Source of the DNA: DATLSM01 sp963722965 | GTDB lineage: Bacteria > Actinomycetota > Thermoleophilia > Solirubrobacterales > 70-9 | NCBI GenBank assembly: GCA_963722965.1 | Contig: CAVROX010000004.1 | Span: forward strand, 1-64,000 | Direction of reading: 5' to 3' | DNA length: 64,000 nt | Part shown: positions 54,385 through 62,631 of the stretch, one piece after another | Layout: each line of letters opens with the position of its first letter | Position numbering within the stretch: the first letter of the stretch is position 1 | Program-made: the position numbers and the translations under genes | Notes under the pieces: model-generated | Told to the model about the DNA's origin: nothing | Databases searched by the model: none | The model's input: only the letters and a program-made list of their open reading frames with translations

Positions 54385-56799
54385 ATGAGCACGAGCTACC
54401 CAGCCGCCGAGCGCGGCCTCTCCAGCGCGGAGGCTGCCGCCCGGCTGCGGCGCCTCGGCCCCCCACCGGAGACCTCCTCGCGTTCGGTCTCAAGCATCGT
54501 CGCCGGCAACATCTTCACCCTCTTTAACGCGATTATCGGCGTCTTCTTCGTCCTCGACATGGCGCTGGGACTGTACGCAGACTCGCTCTTTGGGCTGATC
54601 GCGGTGATCAACTCCTACATCGGTATTCGCCAGGAGCTGAAGGCGAAGGCGACCCTCGACGAGCTGGCGGTGCTGGTTGCCCCGCACGCGAAGGTGATCC
54701 GCGACGGTGAGACGGTCAAGCTGTTAGCGACCGAGGTCGTGCCCGGCGACGTCATCCGCATCGAGCCCGGAGACCAGCTGGTCGCCGACGGCGAGGTGAT
54801 CAGCACCCGTGGCATGACCCTCGATGAGTCGATGCTCACCGGCGAGGCCGACGGCATCCACAAGGTGGTGGGTGAGCGGGCTCTGTCGGGATCCTTCTGC
54901 GTCTCTGGTTCTGGCTACTACATTGCCGAGGCGGTCCGCGAGGAGAGCTACGCCGGGCGCCTAGCCGGCGAGGCGCGCGCCTTCCGCCACCCGCCCTCCC
55001 CGCTGCAGGAAGAGGTCAACCGGGTGATCGTCGTCTGCGTCTACGTAATGGTGCCCTTGGCGGCGATCCTCCTCTTCACCCTCAAGGTGCGAAACGTCGC
55101 CCTCGAAGAAGCAGCACAGACGGCAACGGCCGGTCTGGTAACGCTGATCCCGGAGGGAATGGTGCTCTTGATGAGCGTCACCTTCGCGGTTGCGGCGGTG
55201 CGGCTGGCGCGCCGCAACACCTTGATTCAGCAGATGAGCGCGACCGAGAGCCTCGCCGCGGTCGACACGATCTGCATCGATAAGACCGGCACTCTCACCG
55301 ACGGTGAACTTCGGTTGGCCGGCGTGGAGGTCGCCGAGGGAGTCGAGGAGGCGGCTGCTCACGCGGCGCTGGGGCGCTTTGCGGCGAGCGCCGGCGAGCG
55401 CAACCGAACGACGCAGACGATCGCAGAGCGCTTTCCTGGTAGGGCGGCAAAGGTGAGCGCCGAGGTGCCCTTCTCCTCCGAATGGAAGTGGAGCGGGGTC
55501 TCGCTCGGGACCAAGACCTACGTGCTCGGGGCGCCCGACGTGCTCGAAGATGGCGGGGTCCTGACCATGCCACCGCGCCTGGCCCGCCGCTTGGCGCGGG
55601 AGACCGCGGCGGGTCGCCGCGTTCTCGCCTTCGGCGAATCCGGCGAAACCCTACCGGCCGACCCCGCTCGGCAGGCACCGCCGCAGCTTGTCCCGATCGC
55701 CCTCGTGATCTTGGAGGAGACGCTGCGGCCCGATGCGGCGGAGACGATCGCCTACATGCGCGAGCACAACGTCGAGTTGAAGCTGATCTCCGGCGATGCG
55801 CGGGCGACCGTCACCGCGGTCGCCAACGCGGTTGGAGTCCCGCGCGAGGCGGGGGTGATCGAGGGCTCCGAGCTGCCCACCGACCCCGAGCAGCTGGCCG
55901 CGGTGGCGCAGCGCAACACGATCTTTTGCCGAATCAAACCCGAGCAAAAGAAAGCGTTGGTTGGGGCGCTCTCGGATGCGGGGCGATACACGGCGATGAT
56001 CGGCGACGGGGTCAACGACGTGCCGGCTCTGAAGCGGGCGCGGATGGCGGTGGCGATGGGCTCGGGCGCCCAGGTGACCAAGGGGGTCGCCGACGTGGTC
56101 CTGCTTGAGGATGAGTTCGCGCGTTTGCCGGAGGCTGTCAGCGAGGGTCGCCAGATTGCCCGCAACATCCACCGACTCGGACGCCTGTACCTGACGAAGA
56201 CCGTCTATGCGGCGGCGCTGATCCTCTTTGTCGCGGTGCCGGGGTTCGCCTTTCCCTTCTTGCCGCGCCACCTGACCCTGGCCGGCCTGTTCACGATCGG
56301 GATCCCCTCCTTCGTGCTTGCCCTCGCCCCCTCCGACGGACCGCTTTACCGCGGCAGGCTGATCCGCGCGCTGGCCGCCTTTGCAGTGCCGGCGGGACTG
56401 GCGACGGCTTTCGGCTCGATCCTCTCCTTCTTTCTCGTCGACACCGTCTTCGGCGGGACACTTGAAGCCGGCCGCACCGCCGCGACGACGACGCTGATCG
56501 TGCTCGGCCTCTGCTTCGTCTTGCTCTTGGAGCGCGGCCCCGGCCGCGAGCACATCGCGATCCAGAGCTACATGCTCGCCCTGATCGCCGGACTCGGCGC
56601 CCTCTTTGCCCTCGGCCTCGCAGCCGCACCGATCCGCGACTTCTTTCAGATGACCCTGCTGAGCGCAACCCAGTGGTTCCTCGCCCTGCTCTCCGCCGCG
56701 GCCGGACTGACCATCGCGAGCTTGCTCTGGCGCCTGCCAGCGATCGAAAAGCTCGAAGAGCCGGTCAGCTCTGCTGGGGTGGGAGCACGAACTGGGTGA
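54385..56799 (+). CDS. CtpE-like P-type cation ATPase
   Basis: 804 residues. Actuator motif SMLTGEADGIHK, membrane motif LIPEGMVLLMSVTFAVA, phosphorylation site CIDKTGTLTDGE, and hinge MIGDGVNDVPALKRARMAVA are all present. About ten membrane helices; the C-terminal six run from about residue 600. No N-terminal metal-binding domain. Closest by features to mycobacterial CtpE, reported as a calcium transporter, but the ion is inference. Its end overlaps the thioesterase gene on the other strand by 35 bp. Confidence 0.88.
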   Translation: MSTSYPAAERGLSSAEAAARLRRLGPPPETSSRSVSSIVAGNIFTLFNAIIGVFFVLDMALGLYADSLFGLIAVINSYIGIRQELKAKATLDELAVLVAPHAKVIRDGETVKLLATEVVPGDVIRIEPGDQLVADGEVISTRGMTLDESMLTGEADGIHKVVGERALSGSFCVSGSGYYIAEAVREESYAGRLAGEARAFRHPPSPLQEEVNRVIVVCVYVMVPLAAILLFTLKVRNVALEEAAQTATAGLVTLIPEGMVLLMSVTFAVAAVRLARRNTLIQQMSATESLAAVDTICIDKTGTLTDGELRLAGVEVAEGVEEAAAHAALGRFAASAGERNRTTQTIAERFPGRAAKVSAEVPFSSEWKWSGVSLGTKTYVLGAPDVLEDGGVLTMPPRLARRLARETAAGRRVLAFGESGETLPADPARQAPPQLVPIALVILEETLRPDAAETIAYMREHNVELKLISGDARATVTAVANAVGVPREAGVIEGSELPTDPEQLAAVAQRNTIFCRIKPEQKKALVGALSDAGRYTAMIGDGVNDVPALKRARMAVAMGSGAQVTKGVADVVLLEDEFARLPEAVSEGRQIARNIHRLGRLYLTKTVYAAALILFVAVPGFAFPFLPRHLTLAGLFTIGIPSFVLALAPSDGPLYRGRLIRALAAFAVPAGLATAFGSILSFFLVDTVFGGTLEAGRTAATTTLIVLGLCFVLLLERGPGREHIAIQSYMLALIAGLGALFALGLAAAPIRDFFQMTLLSATQWFLALLSAAAGLTIASLLWRLPAIEKLEEPVSSAGVGARTG

Positions 56800-57268
56800 C
56801 GATCAGGTTGGCTGCGAGCCGCGGCTTGTCCCCCTCGCGCCGGCGCTCCATCCGCACCTCGACGACGACGGTGCTTTTGCCCGTGTGCAGCGGCTCACCG
56901 TAAGCGATGACCTCATCGCCCTCGATGCCTGCTGCAAAGACGTTCAGCTTCAGCTCGATCGTCGTGAAGTTGTGGCCCGACGGGATCACCCGAAAAGTCG
57001 CCCAGGCCGCGACGGTGTCGCCAAGCGCGGTCCAGACGCCGCCATGGACGAAGCCGCCGGGATGCAGATGTCGCCGGTCGACGACGATCCTTCCCCGCGA
57101 GTGTGACTCCTCGATACTGAGCGGCTCGATCCCGAGGTCGCCGGGAAAGCTGCCCGGCAAAAATCCCCTGACCGACTCCGGCGTGATCAGCGAGCTGGGG
57201 TGGGGCGGATCGTCGCTCAGTTGAGGCGCTCCACGATCATCGCCTTGCCCTGTCCTCCTGCCACGCAC
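56765..57268 (-). CDS. PaaI-type hotdog-fold thioesterase
   Basis: Probably hydrolyses acyl-CoA thioesters. Hotdog core LHPGGFVHGGVWTALGDTVAA with the catalytic-type HGG motif, then FTTIELKLNVFAAGIEGDEV and GKSTVVVEVRMERRREGDKP. The only ATG (57268) lies 51 bp inside the thiolase gene and the first 25 residues look unstructured, so the true start may be a non-ATG codon nearer 57200. Directly downstream of thiolase in the same direction, suggesting beta-oxidation or aromatic-CoA metabolism. Confidence 0.8.
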   Translation of the reverse strand: MRGRRTGQGDDRGAPQLSDDPPHPSSLITPESVRGFLPGSFPGDLGIEPLSIEESHSRGRIVVDRRHLHPGGFVHGGVWTALGDTVAAWATFRVIPSGHNFTTIELKLNVFAAGIEGDEVIAYGEPLHTGKSTVVVEVRMERRREGDKPRLAANLIVTQFVLPPQQS

Positions 57269-58377
57269 ATGGTCTCAAGGCCAACCTGGTGGTCGTCGGT
57301 CTCCATCACGTTGAGCAGGGTGCCCATGATCCGGGCGCCGGTCATCCCGAACGGGTGGCCGAGGGCGATCGCCCCCCCGTGAGTATTGAGCTTGTCAATC
57401 GTGATCTTGCATTCATCCATGATCGGGATCACCTGGGCGGCAAAGGCCTCGTTTAGCTCGACCGCGTCGACGTCGGCGATCGTCATCCCCGCCCGCTCGA
57501 GCACCTTCTTGATCGCGCCAATCGGGGCGACCCCCATGTACTCGGGCTCATTGCCCCAGGTGGCGGCGGTGATGATCCGCGCCCGCGGCCTCAGCCCCAG
57601 CTCCTTTGCCCTCGCATCGCTCATCAACAGCACTGCCGCCGCGCCGTCGTTGAGCGGACATGAGTTGCCGGCGGTGACCCCGCCACCACCGAAGGCCTCC
57701 GGCAGTTCGGAGAGTTTCTGGAGGGTCGAGGAGGCGCGGGGGCCGTCGTCCTTGCTGACTTCGGTGCCGTCGGGCAGCTTTACCGGGACGATCTCGCGGT
57801 CAAAGAAACCATCCTCCTGTGATTTGACCGCCAGTTCCTGGGAGCGCTGGGCGAACTTGTCCATGTCGGCCCGGCTGACCTCGTATTTCTCGGCGACGTT
57901 GACGGCCGTCTTGCCCATCTCGATGTAGGCGTTGGGCTGGCCATCGTTGCCCTGCAGGTTCTCGTTTTGGTCCGCTGCGCCAGCCGGCTCGGTCCGCTCG
58001 TTGTAGCGGCTCACCCACTCGACCCCGGCGGCGAGGTAGACGTCGCCCTCACCGACCTTGATCGCGTTGCCCGCGTGGCGGATCGCGTCAAGGCTCGAGG
58101 AGCAGTAGCGGGAGACCGTGACCCCGTTGACGGTCTCGGGAAGCTTCTCGGAAAGCAGCGCGATGATCCGGCCGATGTTGAAGGCCTGTAGTCCCTGCGG
58201 CATGCCACAGCCGCAAAAGACGTCCTCGATGCTGGCCGGGTCGAGCTCGGGGTTGCGCTCAAGGAGCTGGTCGACGACGTAGGCGCCCATCTCCTCGGGA
58301 CGAAGCTGGGCGAGGGAGCCCTTGAAGGCGCGGCCGATCGGCGTTCGGATTGTGTCGACGATCACTGCTTCGGGCAT
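57217..58377 (-). CDS. Acetyl-CoA C-acyltransferase (thiolase)
   Basis: 386-residue thiolase. N-terminus EAVIVDTIRTPIGRAFKGSL; nucleophilic cysteine in TVSRYCSSSLDAIRHAGNAI (about residue 90); ELNEAFAAQVIPIMDECKI; catalytic His in HGGAIALGHPFGMTGARI; second cysteine in CVAGGQGKAMIVERLN. Acts in fatty-acid beta-oxidation (FadA-type) or acetoacetyl-CoA formation. Overlaps the thioesterase start. Confidence 0.92.
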   Translation of the reverse strand: MPEAVIVDTIRTPIGRAFKGSLAQLRPEEMGAYVVDQLLERNPELDPASIEDVFCGCGMPQGLQAFNIGRIIALLSEKLPETVNGVTVSRYCSSSLDAIRHAGNAIKVGEGDVYLAAGVEWVSRYNERTEPAGAADQNENLQGNDGQPNAYIEMGKTAVNVAEKYEVSRADMDKFAQRSQELAVKSQEDGFFDREIVPVKLPDGTEVSKDDGPRASSTLQKLSELPEAFGGGGVTAGNSCPLNDGAAAVLLMSDARAKELGLRPRARIITAATWGNEPEYMGVAPIGAIKKVLERAGMTIADVDAVELNEAFAAQVIPIMDECKITIDKLNTHGGAIALGHPFGMTGARIMGTLLNVMETDDHQVGLETMCVAGGQGKAMIVERLN

Positions 58378-58469
58378 GCGATGCTCTCCTTGGAAGGTGT
58401 TGGGGGGGAAGTGCGGGGGCAGGCTAGTTGACGCGACCCGCGAGTGCCTCTCTCGGCTAGGTTAGACCG

Positions 58470-58832
58470 ATGCCGCTGGACGGTTTGCGGGCCTGGATCG
58501 GGGAGTTGGAGCGCAAACTCGGCGCGCGCACGCGAGTCGGGCTGGTGCTGGTGGCGATCGCCGTCGGCGGTGCCGGAGCGGGGATCTACCTCTCGCTCCA
58601 TACCGCCGACGAAAGCGCGAGCAAGAGCGAACTGCGCCAGCTGCAGACCCAGGTTGACCAGTTCGGCGGCACCTCCTCCCAGAGCGGGCTGGAAGCCCGC
58701 CTGGCCTCGGTGGAAGCCACGGCCAAAGCGGCTCAAGCTGAAGTGGCAAAGCTCCAGGCTGAAGTCAGGACCCTTCAGGGGCACTCCAAGGGCGGCAGTT
58801 CACACGGCGCCAAGGGCGGCACGACGAAGTAG
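58470..58832 (+). CDS. Small bitopic membrane protein with coiled coil
   Basis: 120 residues. A short charged N-terminus, one membrane helix (TRVGLVLVAIAVGGAGAGIY), then an Ala/Glu-rich coiled coil (SKSELRQLQTQVDQFGG, LEARLASVEATAKAAQAEVA) and a Gly/Ser/Lys tail. No homologous family recognised. Divergent from thiolase with a 92-bp gap and followed by the DUF5679 gene. Confidence 0.6.
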   Translation: MPLDGLRAWIGELERKLGARTRVGLVLVAIAVGGAGAGIYLSLHTADESASKSELRQLQTQVDQFGGTSSQSGLEARLASVEATAKAAQAEVAKLQAEVRTLQGHSKGGSSHGAKGGTTK

Positions 58833-58957
58833 GTATTTGTGACAAAGCGCACGTGCTGCGTGGGCTTCGTCCACGCCCTGCGTTACATTCGCCGCAATCC
58901 CACCTCGCGTGCAACCGCGAGCTTTGCCGCGAAGCGGCAGCGAAAGGAGGCCCCCTC

Positions 58958-59101
58958 ATGCCCGAGGGCTACTGCGTCAAAGAGCGCAAGAAGGTCGAGA
59001 TCAAGGACGCAAAACAGGTGACCATGAAGAACGGTCGCCCGGCGATCCAGGGTGTGTGCCCCGACTGCGGCACAAAGATCTTCAAGATCGGCAAACTCTA
59101 G
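58958..59101 (+). CDS. DUF5679 zinc-ribbon-like small protein
   Basis: 47 residues from ATG 58958 with a strong AAAGGAGG ribosome site at 58943-58950. Contains YCVKERKKVEIKDAKQV, TMKNGRPAIQGVCPDCG and KIFKIGKL. Cysteines at about 6, 34 and 37 could take part in metal binding. This small protein is widespread in actinobacteria and chloroflexi without assigned function. Followed by a strong palindrome. Confidence 0.82.
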   Translation: MPEGYCVKERKKVEIKDAKQVTMKNGRPAIQGVCPDCGTKIFKIGKL

Positions 59102-59126
59102 GAGCCGGTCCCTGAAGCTGCCGCCT

Positions 59127-59156
59127 CCCGGCGCCGGCGGGATTGCCGGCGCCGGG
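59127..59156. terminator. Perfect 12-bp palindrome between convergent genes
   Basis: CCCGGCGCCGGC-GGGATT-GCCGGCGCCGGG lies between the DUF5679 gene and the convergent acyltransferase gene. A very stable hairpin that could terminate transcripts from both sides, although no T run follows in either direction. Confidence 0.55.
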
Positions 59157-59181
59157 ATCGCCGGTCCCTGAGGAGGGGCCG

Positions 59182-59805
59182 TTAGCTTTGCCTGCGTCCC
59201 GGCGCCGCGGGCGGGACGAGTGCGCGGATCTCCGCCAAAAGCCGCGACGCGATCCCCCCCGGCTCCTCCTCGGGCCGCGGTTGGCCCCCCGCGGGAGAGA
59301 AGAAGCGGACTCGCACCCGGGGGCGGCTGGGAAAGCGGGTAAAGCCGGTCGTCCCCTCGATCGCGACACAGACCAGCCGGGCCTCCGGTACCTCGCGCGC
59401 GAGGCGGCCGACCCCGCTCCGTGCCCGCAGCACCTCTCCGCGCGAGCGAGTCCCCTCGGGGAAGACGCCGATACACGACCCCGCGCGCAGTTCCTCGATC
59501 GCCCGCGACAGCGCTCCCGCGTCGCCGGCGCCACGCTCGATCGGGATCTGCCCCATCCCGTTCAGCACCGGACTCAGCCCGCGCACCTCCCACAGCTGAG
59601 CTTTGGCGAGCGCCTTGATCTGACGGCGCCCGATCGCGGCGATGCCGACCATCACCGGGTCCCAGTGGCTGTCGTGGTTGCCGACCAGCAACACTGGGCC
59701 GCTGGCGGGCAGAGCGTCAAGGCCCTCGACCCGCAGCCGACCCCATGCGGCAAACGGCCGGCAGATGCCCATCGCCACCCTGTACATGCCGCTGGGCTCC
59801 TTCAT
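59182..59805 (-). CDS. PlsC-type lysophosphatidate acyltransferase
   Basis: 1-acylglycerol-3-phosphate acyltransferase family. 207 residues from ATG 59805 (MKEPSGMYRVAMGICRPFAA); a start at 59877 would add 24 unlikely residues. Catalytic motif VGNHDSHWDPVMVG, then GMGQIPIERGAGDAGALSRA and CIGVFPEGTRSRGEVLRARS. Adds an acyl chain to glycerolipids at the membrane. Confidence 0.87.
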   Translation of the reverse strand: MKEPSGMYRVAMGICRPFAAWGRLRVEGLDALPASGPVLLVGNHDSHWDPVMVGIAAIGRRQIKALAKAQLWEVRGLSPVLNGMGQIPIERGAGDAGALSRAIEELRAGSCIGVFPEGTRSRGEVLRARSGVGRLAREVPEARLVCVAIEGTTGFTRFPSRPRVRVRFFSPAGGQPRPEEEPGGIASRLLAEIRALVPPAAPGRRQS

Positions 59806-59969
59806 TGGGCCGGGGACCGTATTCGATGCAAGTGAAGACTGCTCACGCTGCGAGGGGACCAAAGTGACCAAAATCACTTAGCCCGGGCCGGTTGGGGCAC
59901 AGAGTGGGTGTTTGGCCTGCAGATTGCCGACTGGCAACAGCGAATTTGAGCCCTGATCAACTATCTAAA

Positions 59970-60386
59970 GTGTCATCTGTGCCACAGAGGCCTCTTGAGC
60001 TGATCCTCGCTCGCAACCTGATGTCGGCCCTCTCGACCCCCGCCTTCCTCGTAGATGAGGGTGGTTTGCTCGTTTTCTACAACGAGGCGGCGGGGATGCT
60101 GCTGGGCAAGCGCTTCGAGGAGCTGGGAACGGTCGGCCCAAAAGAGTGGGGGTCGCTGTTCGGACCGTTTGATGACTCCGGCGAGCCGATCCCCTACGAG
60201 GAGCTGCCGCTGGTCAGTGCCGTCCGCAACGGCCGCCCAGCGCACGCGAACTTCGAGATCAGCTCGGCGGACGGGGCGCGTCACTCAGTCGAGGTGTCAG
60301 CCTTCCCGATCCTCACCCCCCACGGCTCCCGGGGCGCGATCGCAGTCTTCTGGCCGACGACCCCGGCCAACGGAGCCGGGCGCTGA
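59970..60386 (+). CDS. PAS-domain protein
   Basis: 138 residues from GTG 59970 (GTG 59979 also possible). One PAS-like domain: LMSALSTPAFLVDEGGLLVF, YNEAAGMLLGKRFEELG, and a C-terminal strand region ending in AIAVFWPTTPA. No output domain is fused, so it probably signals through partners. The TGATG overlap with the downstream metallo-hydrolase suggests the two work together. Confidence 0.72.
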   Translation: MSSVPQRPLELILARNLMSALSTPAFLVDEGGLLVFYNEAAGMLLGKRFEELGTVGPKEWGSLFGPFDDSGEPIPYEELPLVSAVRNGRPAHANFEISSADGARHSVEVSAFPILTPHGSRGAIAVFWPTTPANGAGR

Positions 60387-61268
60387 TGCAGATCAAACTC
60401 TGGGGAACGCGCGGCTCGATCCCCTCTCCAGGGCCGGAGACGATTCGCTACGGCGGCAACACGTCCTGCGTCGGTATCACCCTCTCCGATGGTTCGCTGC
60501 TGGCACTTGACGCGGGCACCGGGATCCGCAGCCTGGGGCTTGCGGTGGCCGCGCGGCCGGCCCGCCTCAACATCCTGCTCACCCACCTTCACCTCGACCA
60601 CATCCAGGGCCTCGTCTTCTTCGCCCCCGCCTTCTGCCCGCAAACTGAGATCGTGATCTGGGGGCCGGCGTCCCCGGAGGCCTCGCTGCGCGACCGCATC
60701 GCGCGCTACATCTCGGCCCCGCTTTCCCCGGTCGAGGTCCGCGAGCTGCCCTGCGACGTCTCCTTCCGCCACTGCCCCGAAAGCGAGTGGGAGATCGGCT
60801 CAGCCCGGATCCGCGCCGCTTCGGTCGCCCATCGCGGCCCCACGCTTGGCTTTCGGATCGACGACGGCGAGGCCTCTCTCGCCTACATCCCCGACCACGA
60901 GCCGGCGCTCGGCGCCGACCTCGATCGGCTCGAGGAGGACTGGATCTCCGGCTTTTCCCTTGCCCAGGGTGCCTCGCTGTTGATCCACGACGGCCAATAC
61001 GCCGACCACGAGTACCCCGGACACCTCGGTTGGGGTCATTCCTCCCTCTCCCACACACTCTCCTTCGCCCGCCGCACGGGCGTCGAGCGCACGGTGCTCT
61101 TCCACCACGACCCCCTGCACACCGACGACTTTCTCGACGGCTCTTGGGCGCGAGGCGCGGCTGCGGTGGGTGCAGATGGGCGGTGGCGAAGGCGCGATCG
61201 AGCTGGGCGCCGAGCGCGGCGAGTACGAGTTGCCGGTGCGGGCGCAGGCGCCGGCCGCGGTCGGCTGA
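60386..61268 (+). CDS. Metallo-beta-lactamase-fold hydrolase, frameshifted near the end
   Basis: About 294 residues. N-terminus MQIKLWGTRGSIPSPGPETI and YGGNTSCVGITLSDGSLLAL with metal motif LLTHLHLDHIQGLVFF; later AYIPDHEP, LLIHDGQYAD, GWGHSSLSHTL and LFHHDPLHTDDFLD. These match the phosphodiesterase-like MBL group often fused or linked to signalling domains. Shifting frame near 61145 gives a conserved-looking end (RLRWVQMGGGEGAIELGAER) and stop at 61268 instead of an Arg-rich tail to 61273. Confidence 0.83.
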
Positions 61269-61305
61269 ACTGAGCGCCCACGCCGCCCGCTACGCTGCCC
61301 CTTAG

Positions 61306-61917
61306 ATGTCGTCGTCCCCGCGGATCGAGGCCATCGCCGACCGCTCCGAGCTGGTCCGCGACGCGCTAGAAACCGCCCGCGAGGCGCACCGCGGCCAGAT
61401 CCGCAACGGCAGTGGCGGGATGCCATACATTGACCACCCGGTGGGGGTCGCCGCACTGCTCGCCTCCCACGGCTTCCCCGACGAGGTGCTCGCTGCCGCG
61501 CTGCTTCACGACGTGGTCGAGGAGAGCGATACGCAGGTCAGCGAAATCCGGGCGCGCTTTGGTGGCCGGGTCGGCGGGCTGGTCGGCGTCCTAACCGACC
61601 CCGAAGAGATTCAGCCCTACGAGCAACGAAAGGACGGCCACCGCACCAGGGTCCAGCGGGCTGGCTCTGACGCACTGGCGATCTATGCCGCCGACAAGCT
61701 CGCCAACATCGGGGCACTGCGCCGCGTTTACGCGCGTGAGGGGGAGGCGATCGGCGAGGAGCTGAAGGCGCCGCTGGACGTCAAGGTCGCGGTCTGGGAG
61801 GCGGACCTCGCAATGCTCGCCCGTAAGGCCCCCGAGCTTCCCTTCCTCGCCGAGCTGGAAGGCCAGCTCGGCGCTCTGCGCGCCGATCGGGCGGCGAGGC
61901 AGGCACCCCCGCCCTGA
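61306..61917 (+). CDS. HD-domain hydrolase, SpoT-hydrolase-like
   Basis: 203 residues with the HD layout of (p)ppGpp hydrolases: REAHRGQIRNGSGGMPYIDHP, LAAALLHDVVEESDTQVSEI, and DALAIYAADKLANIGALRRV. No synthetase, TGS or ACT domain, so it resembles small alarmone hydrolases, although nucleotide substrates other than ppGpp are possible. Located 36 bp before the nucleoside phosphorylase gene and probably co-transcribed. Confidence 0.8.
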   Translation: MSSSPRIEAIADRSELVRDALETAREAHRGQIRNGSGGMPYIDHPVGVAALLASHGFPDEVLAAALLHDVVEESDTQVSEIRARFGGRVGGLVGVLTDPEEIQPYEQRKDGHRTRVQRAGSDALAIYAADKLANIGALRRVYAREGEAIGEELKAPLDVKVAVWEADLAMLARKAPELPFLAELEGQLGALRADRAARQAPPP

Positions 61918-61953
61918 TTGCCGACCGGCATTTCCCCGACGTAGGATCGCGGC

Positions 61954-62631
61954 ATGGGACGGCTGGCAGTGATGCTCGGCAGCAGCGCGCTCGGGCCTGG
62001 TGGGGGGGCGATCACCGCGGCGGCGGCCGAACACGGCGCCGCGATCGTGCAGCGCCATGGAGAGGGTTCCTACGTCCTGCCGCACGAGATCGACCACCCT
62101 GCCAACCTGCGGGCACTGGCCGAGCAGGGCTGCGATCGGGTGCTGGCGATCGGGTCAGTCGGCTCGCTCAGCGCCGATCTTCCGGTCGGCAGCGTCATCT
62201 GCCCCGACGACTTCATCGCCCTTCACAGCGGCCTTTCGACCTTCCCCGACCAGCGTGCCCACATCGCCGCCTCCTTTGACCCAGGTTGGCGCCGTGAGGT
62301 TCTCGCCGCCTGGGAGCCCGGCGGAACGCCGGCACGCGATGGCGGCGTCTACTGGCAAACGCTCGGCCCCCGTTTTGAGACCCCGGCGGAGATCCGCCTG
62401 ATAGCCGCGCACGCCGACGTGGTCGGAATGACGATCGCATCCGAGTGCGTCATCGCCTGCGAGCTGGGGATCGCCTATGCAGCGATCTGCGTGGTTGACA
62501 ACCTCGCCAACGGGATCTCCTCCGAAGCGCTGAGCGTCGCCCGACTTGAGGCCGATCGCGCCGCCAACGCAACGCTCCTGCGCGAGGGCCTGGAGGCGGT
62601 CCTGCCGCGGCTTGGAGCGGTTGGCCCTTGA
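61954..62631 (+). CDS. Methylthioadenosine/purine nucleoside phosphorylase family enzyme
   Basis: 225 residues. Start MGRLAVMLGSSALGPGGGAI, a phosphate-binding region, VLAIGSVGSLSADLPVGSVI, ALHSGLSTF, the family motif LGPRFETPAEIRLIAAHADV, GMTIASECVIACELGIAYAA, and VVDNLANGI where the base-recognising residue lies. Cleaves methylthioadenosine, methylthioinosine or a purine nucleoside with phosphate. The next gene encodes a likely MTA/SAH deaminase, so a deaminate-then-cleave route is plausible (inference). Overlaps that gene by 4 bp. Confidence 0.82.
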   Translation: MGRLAVMLGSSALGPGGGAITAAAAEHGAAIVQRHGEGSYVLPHEIDHPANLRALAEQGCDRVLAIGSVGSLSADLPVGSVICPDDFIALHSGLSTFPDQRAHIAASFDPGWRREVLAAWEPGGTPARDGGVYWQTLGPRFETPAEIRLIAAHADVVGMTIASECVIACELGIAYAAICVVDNLANGISSEALSVARLEADRAANATLLREGLEAVLPRLGAVGP

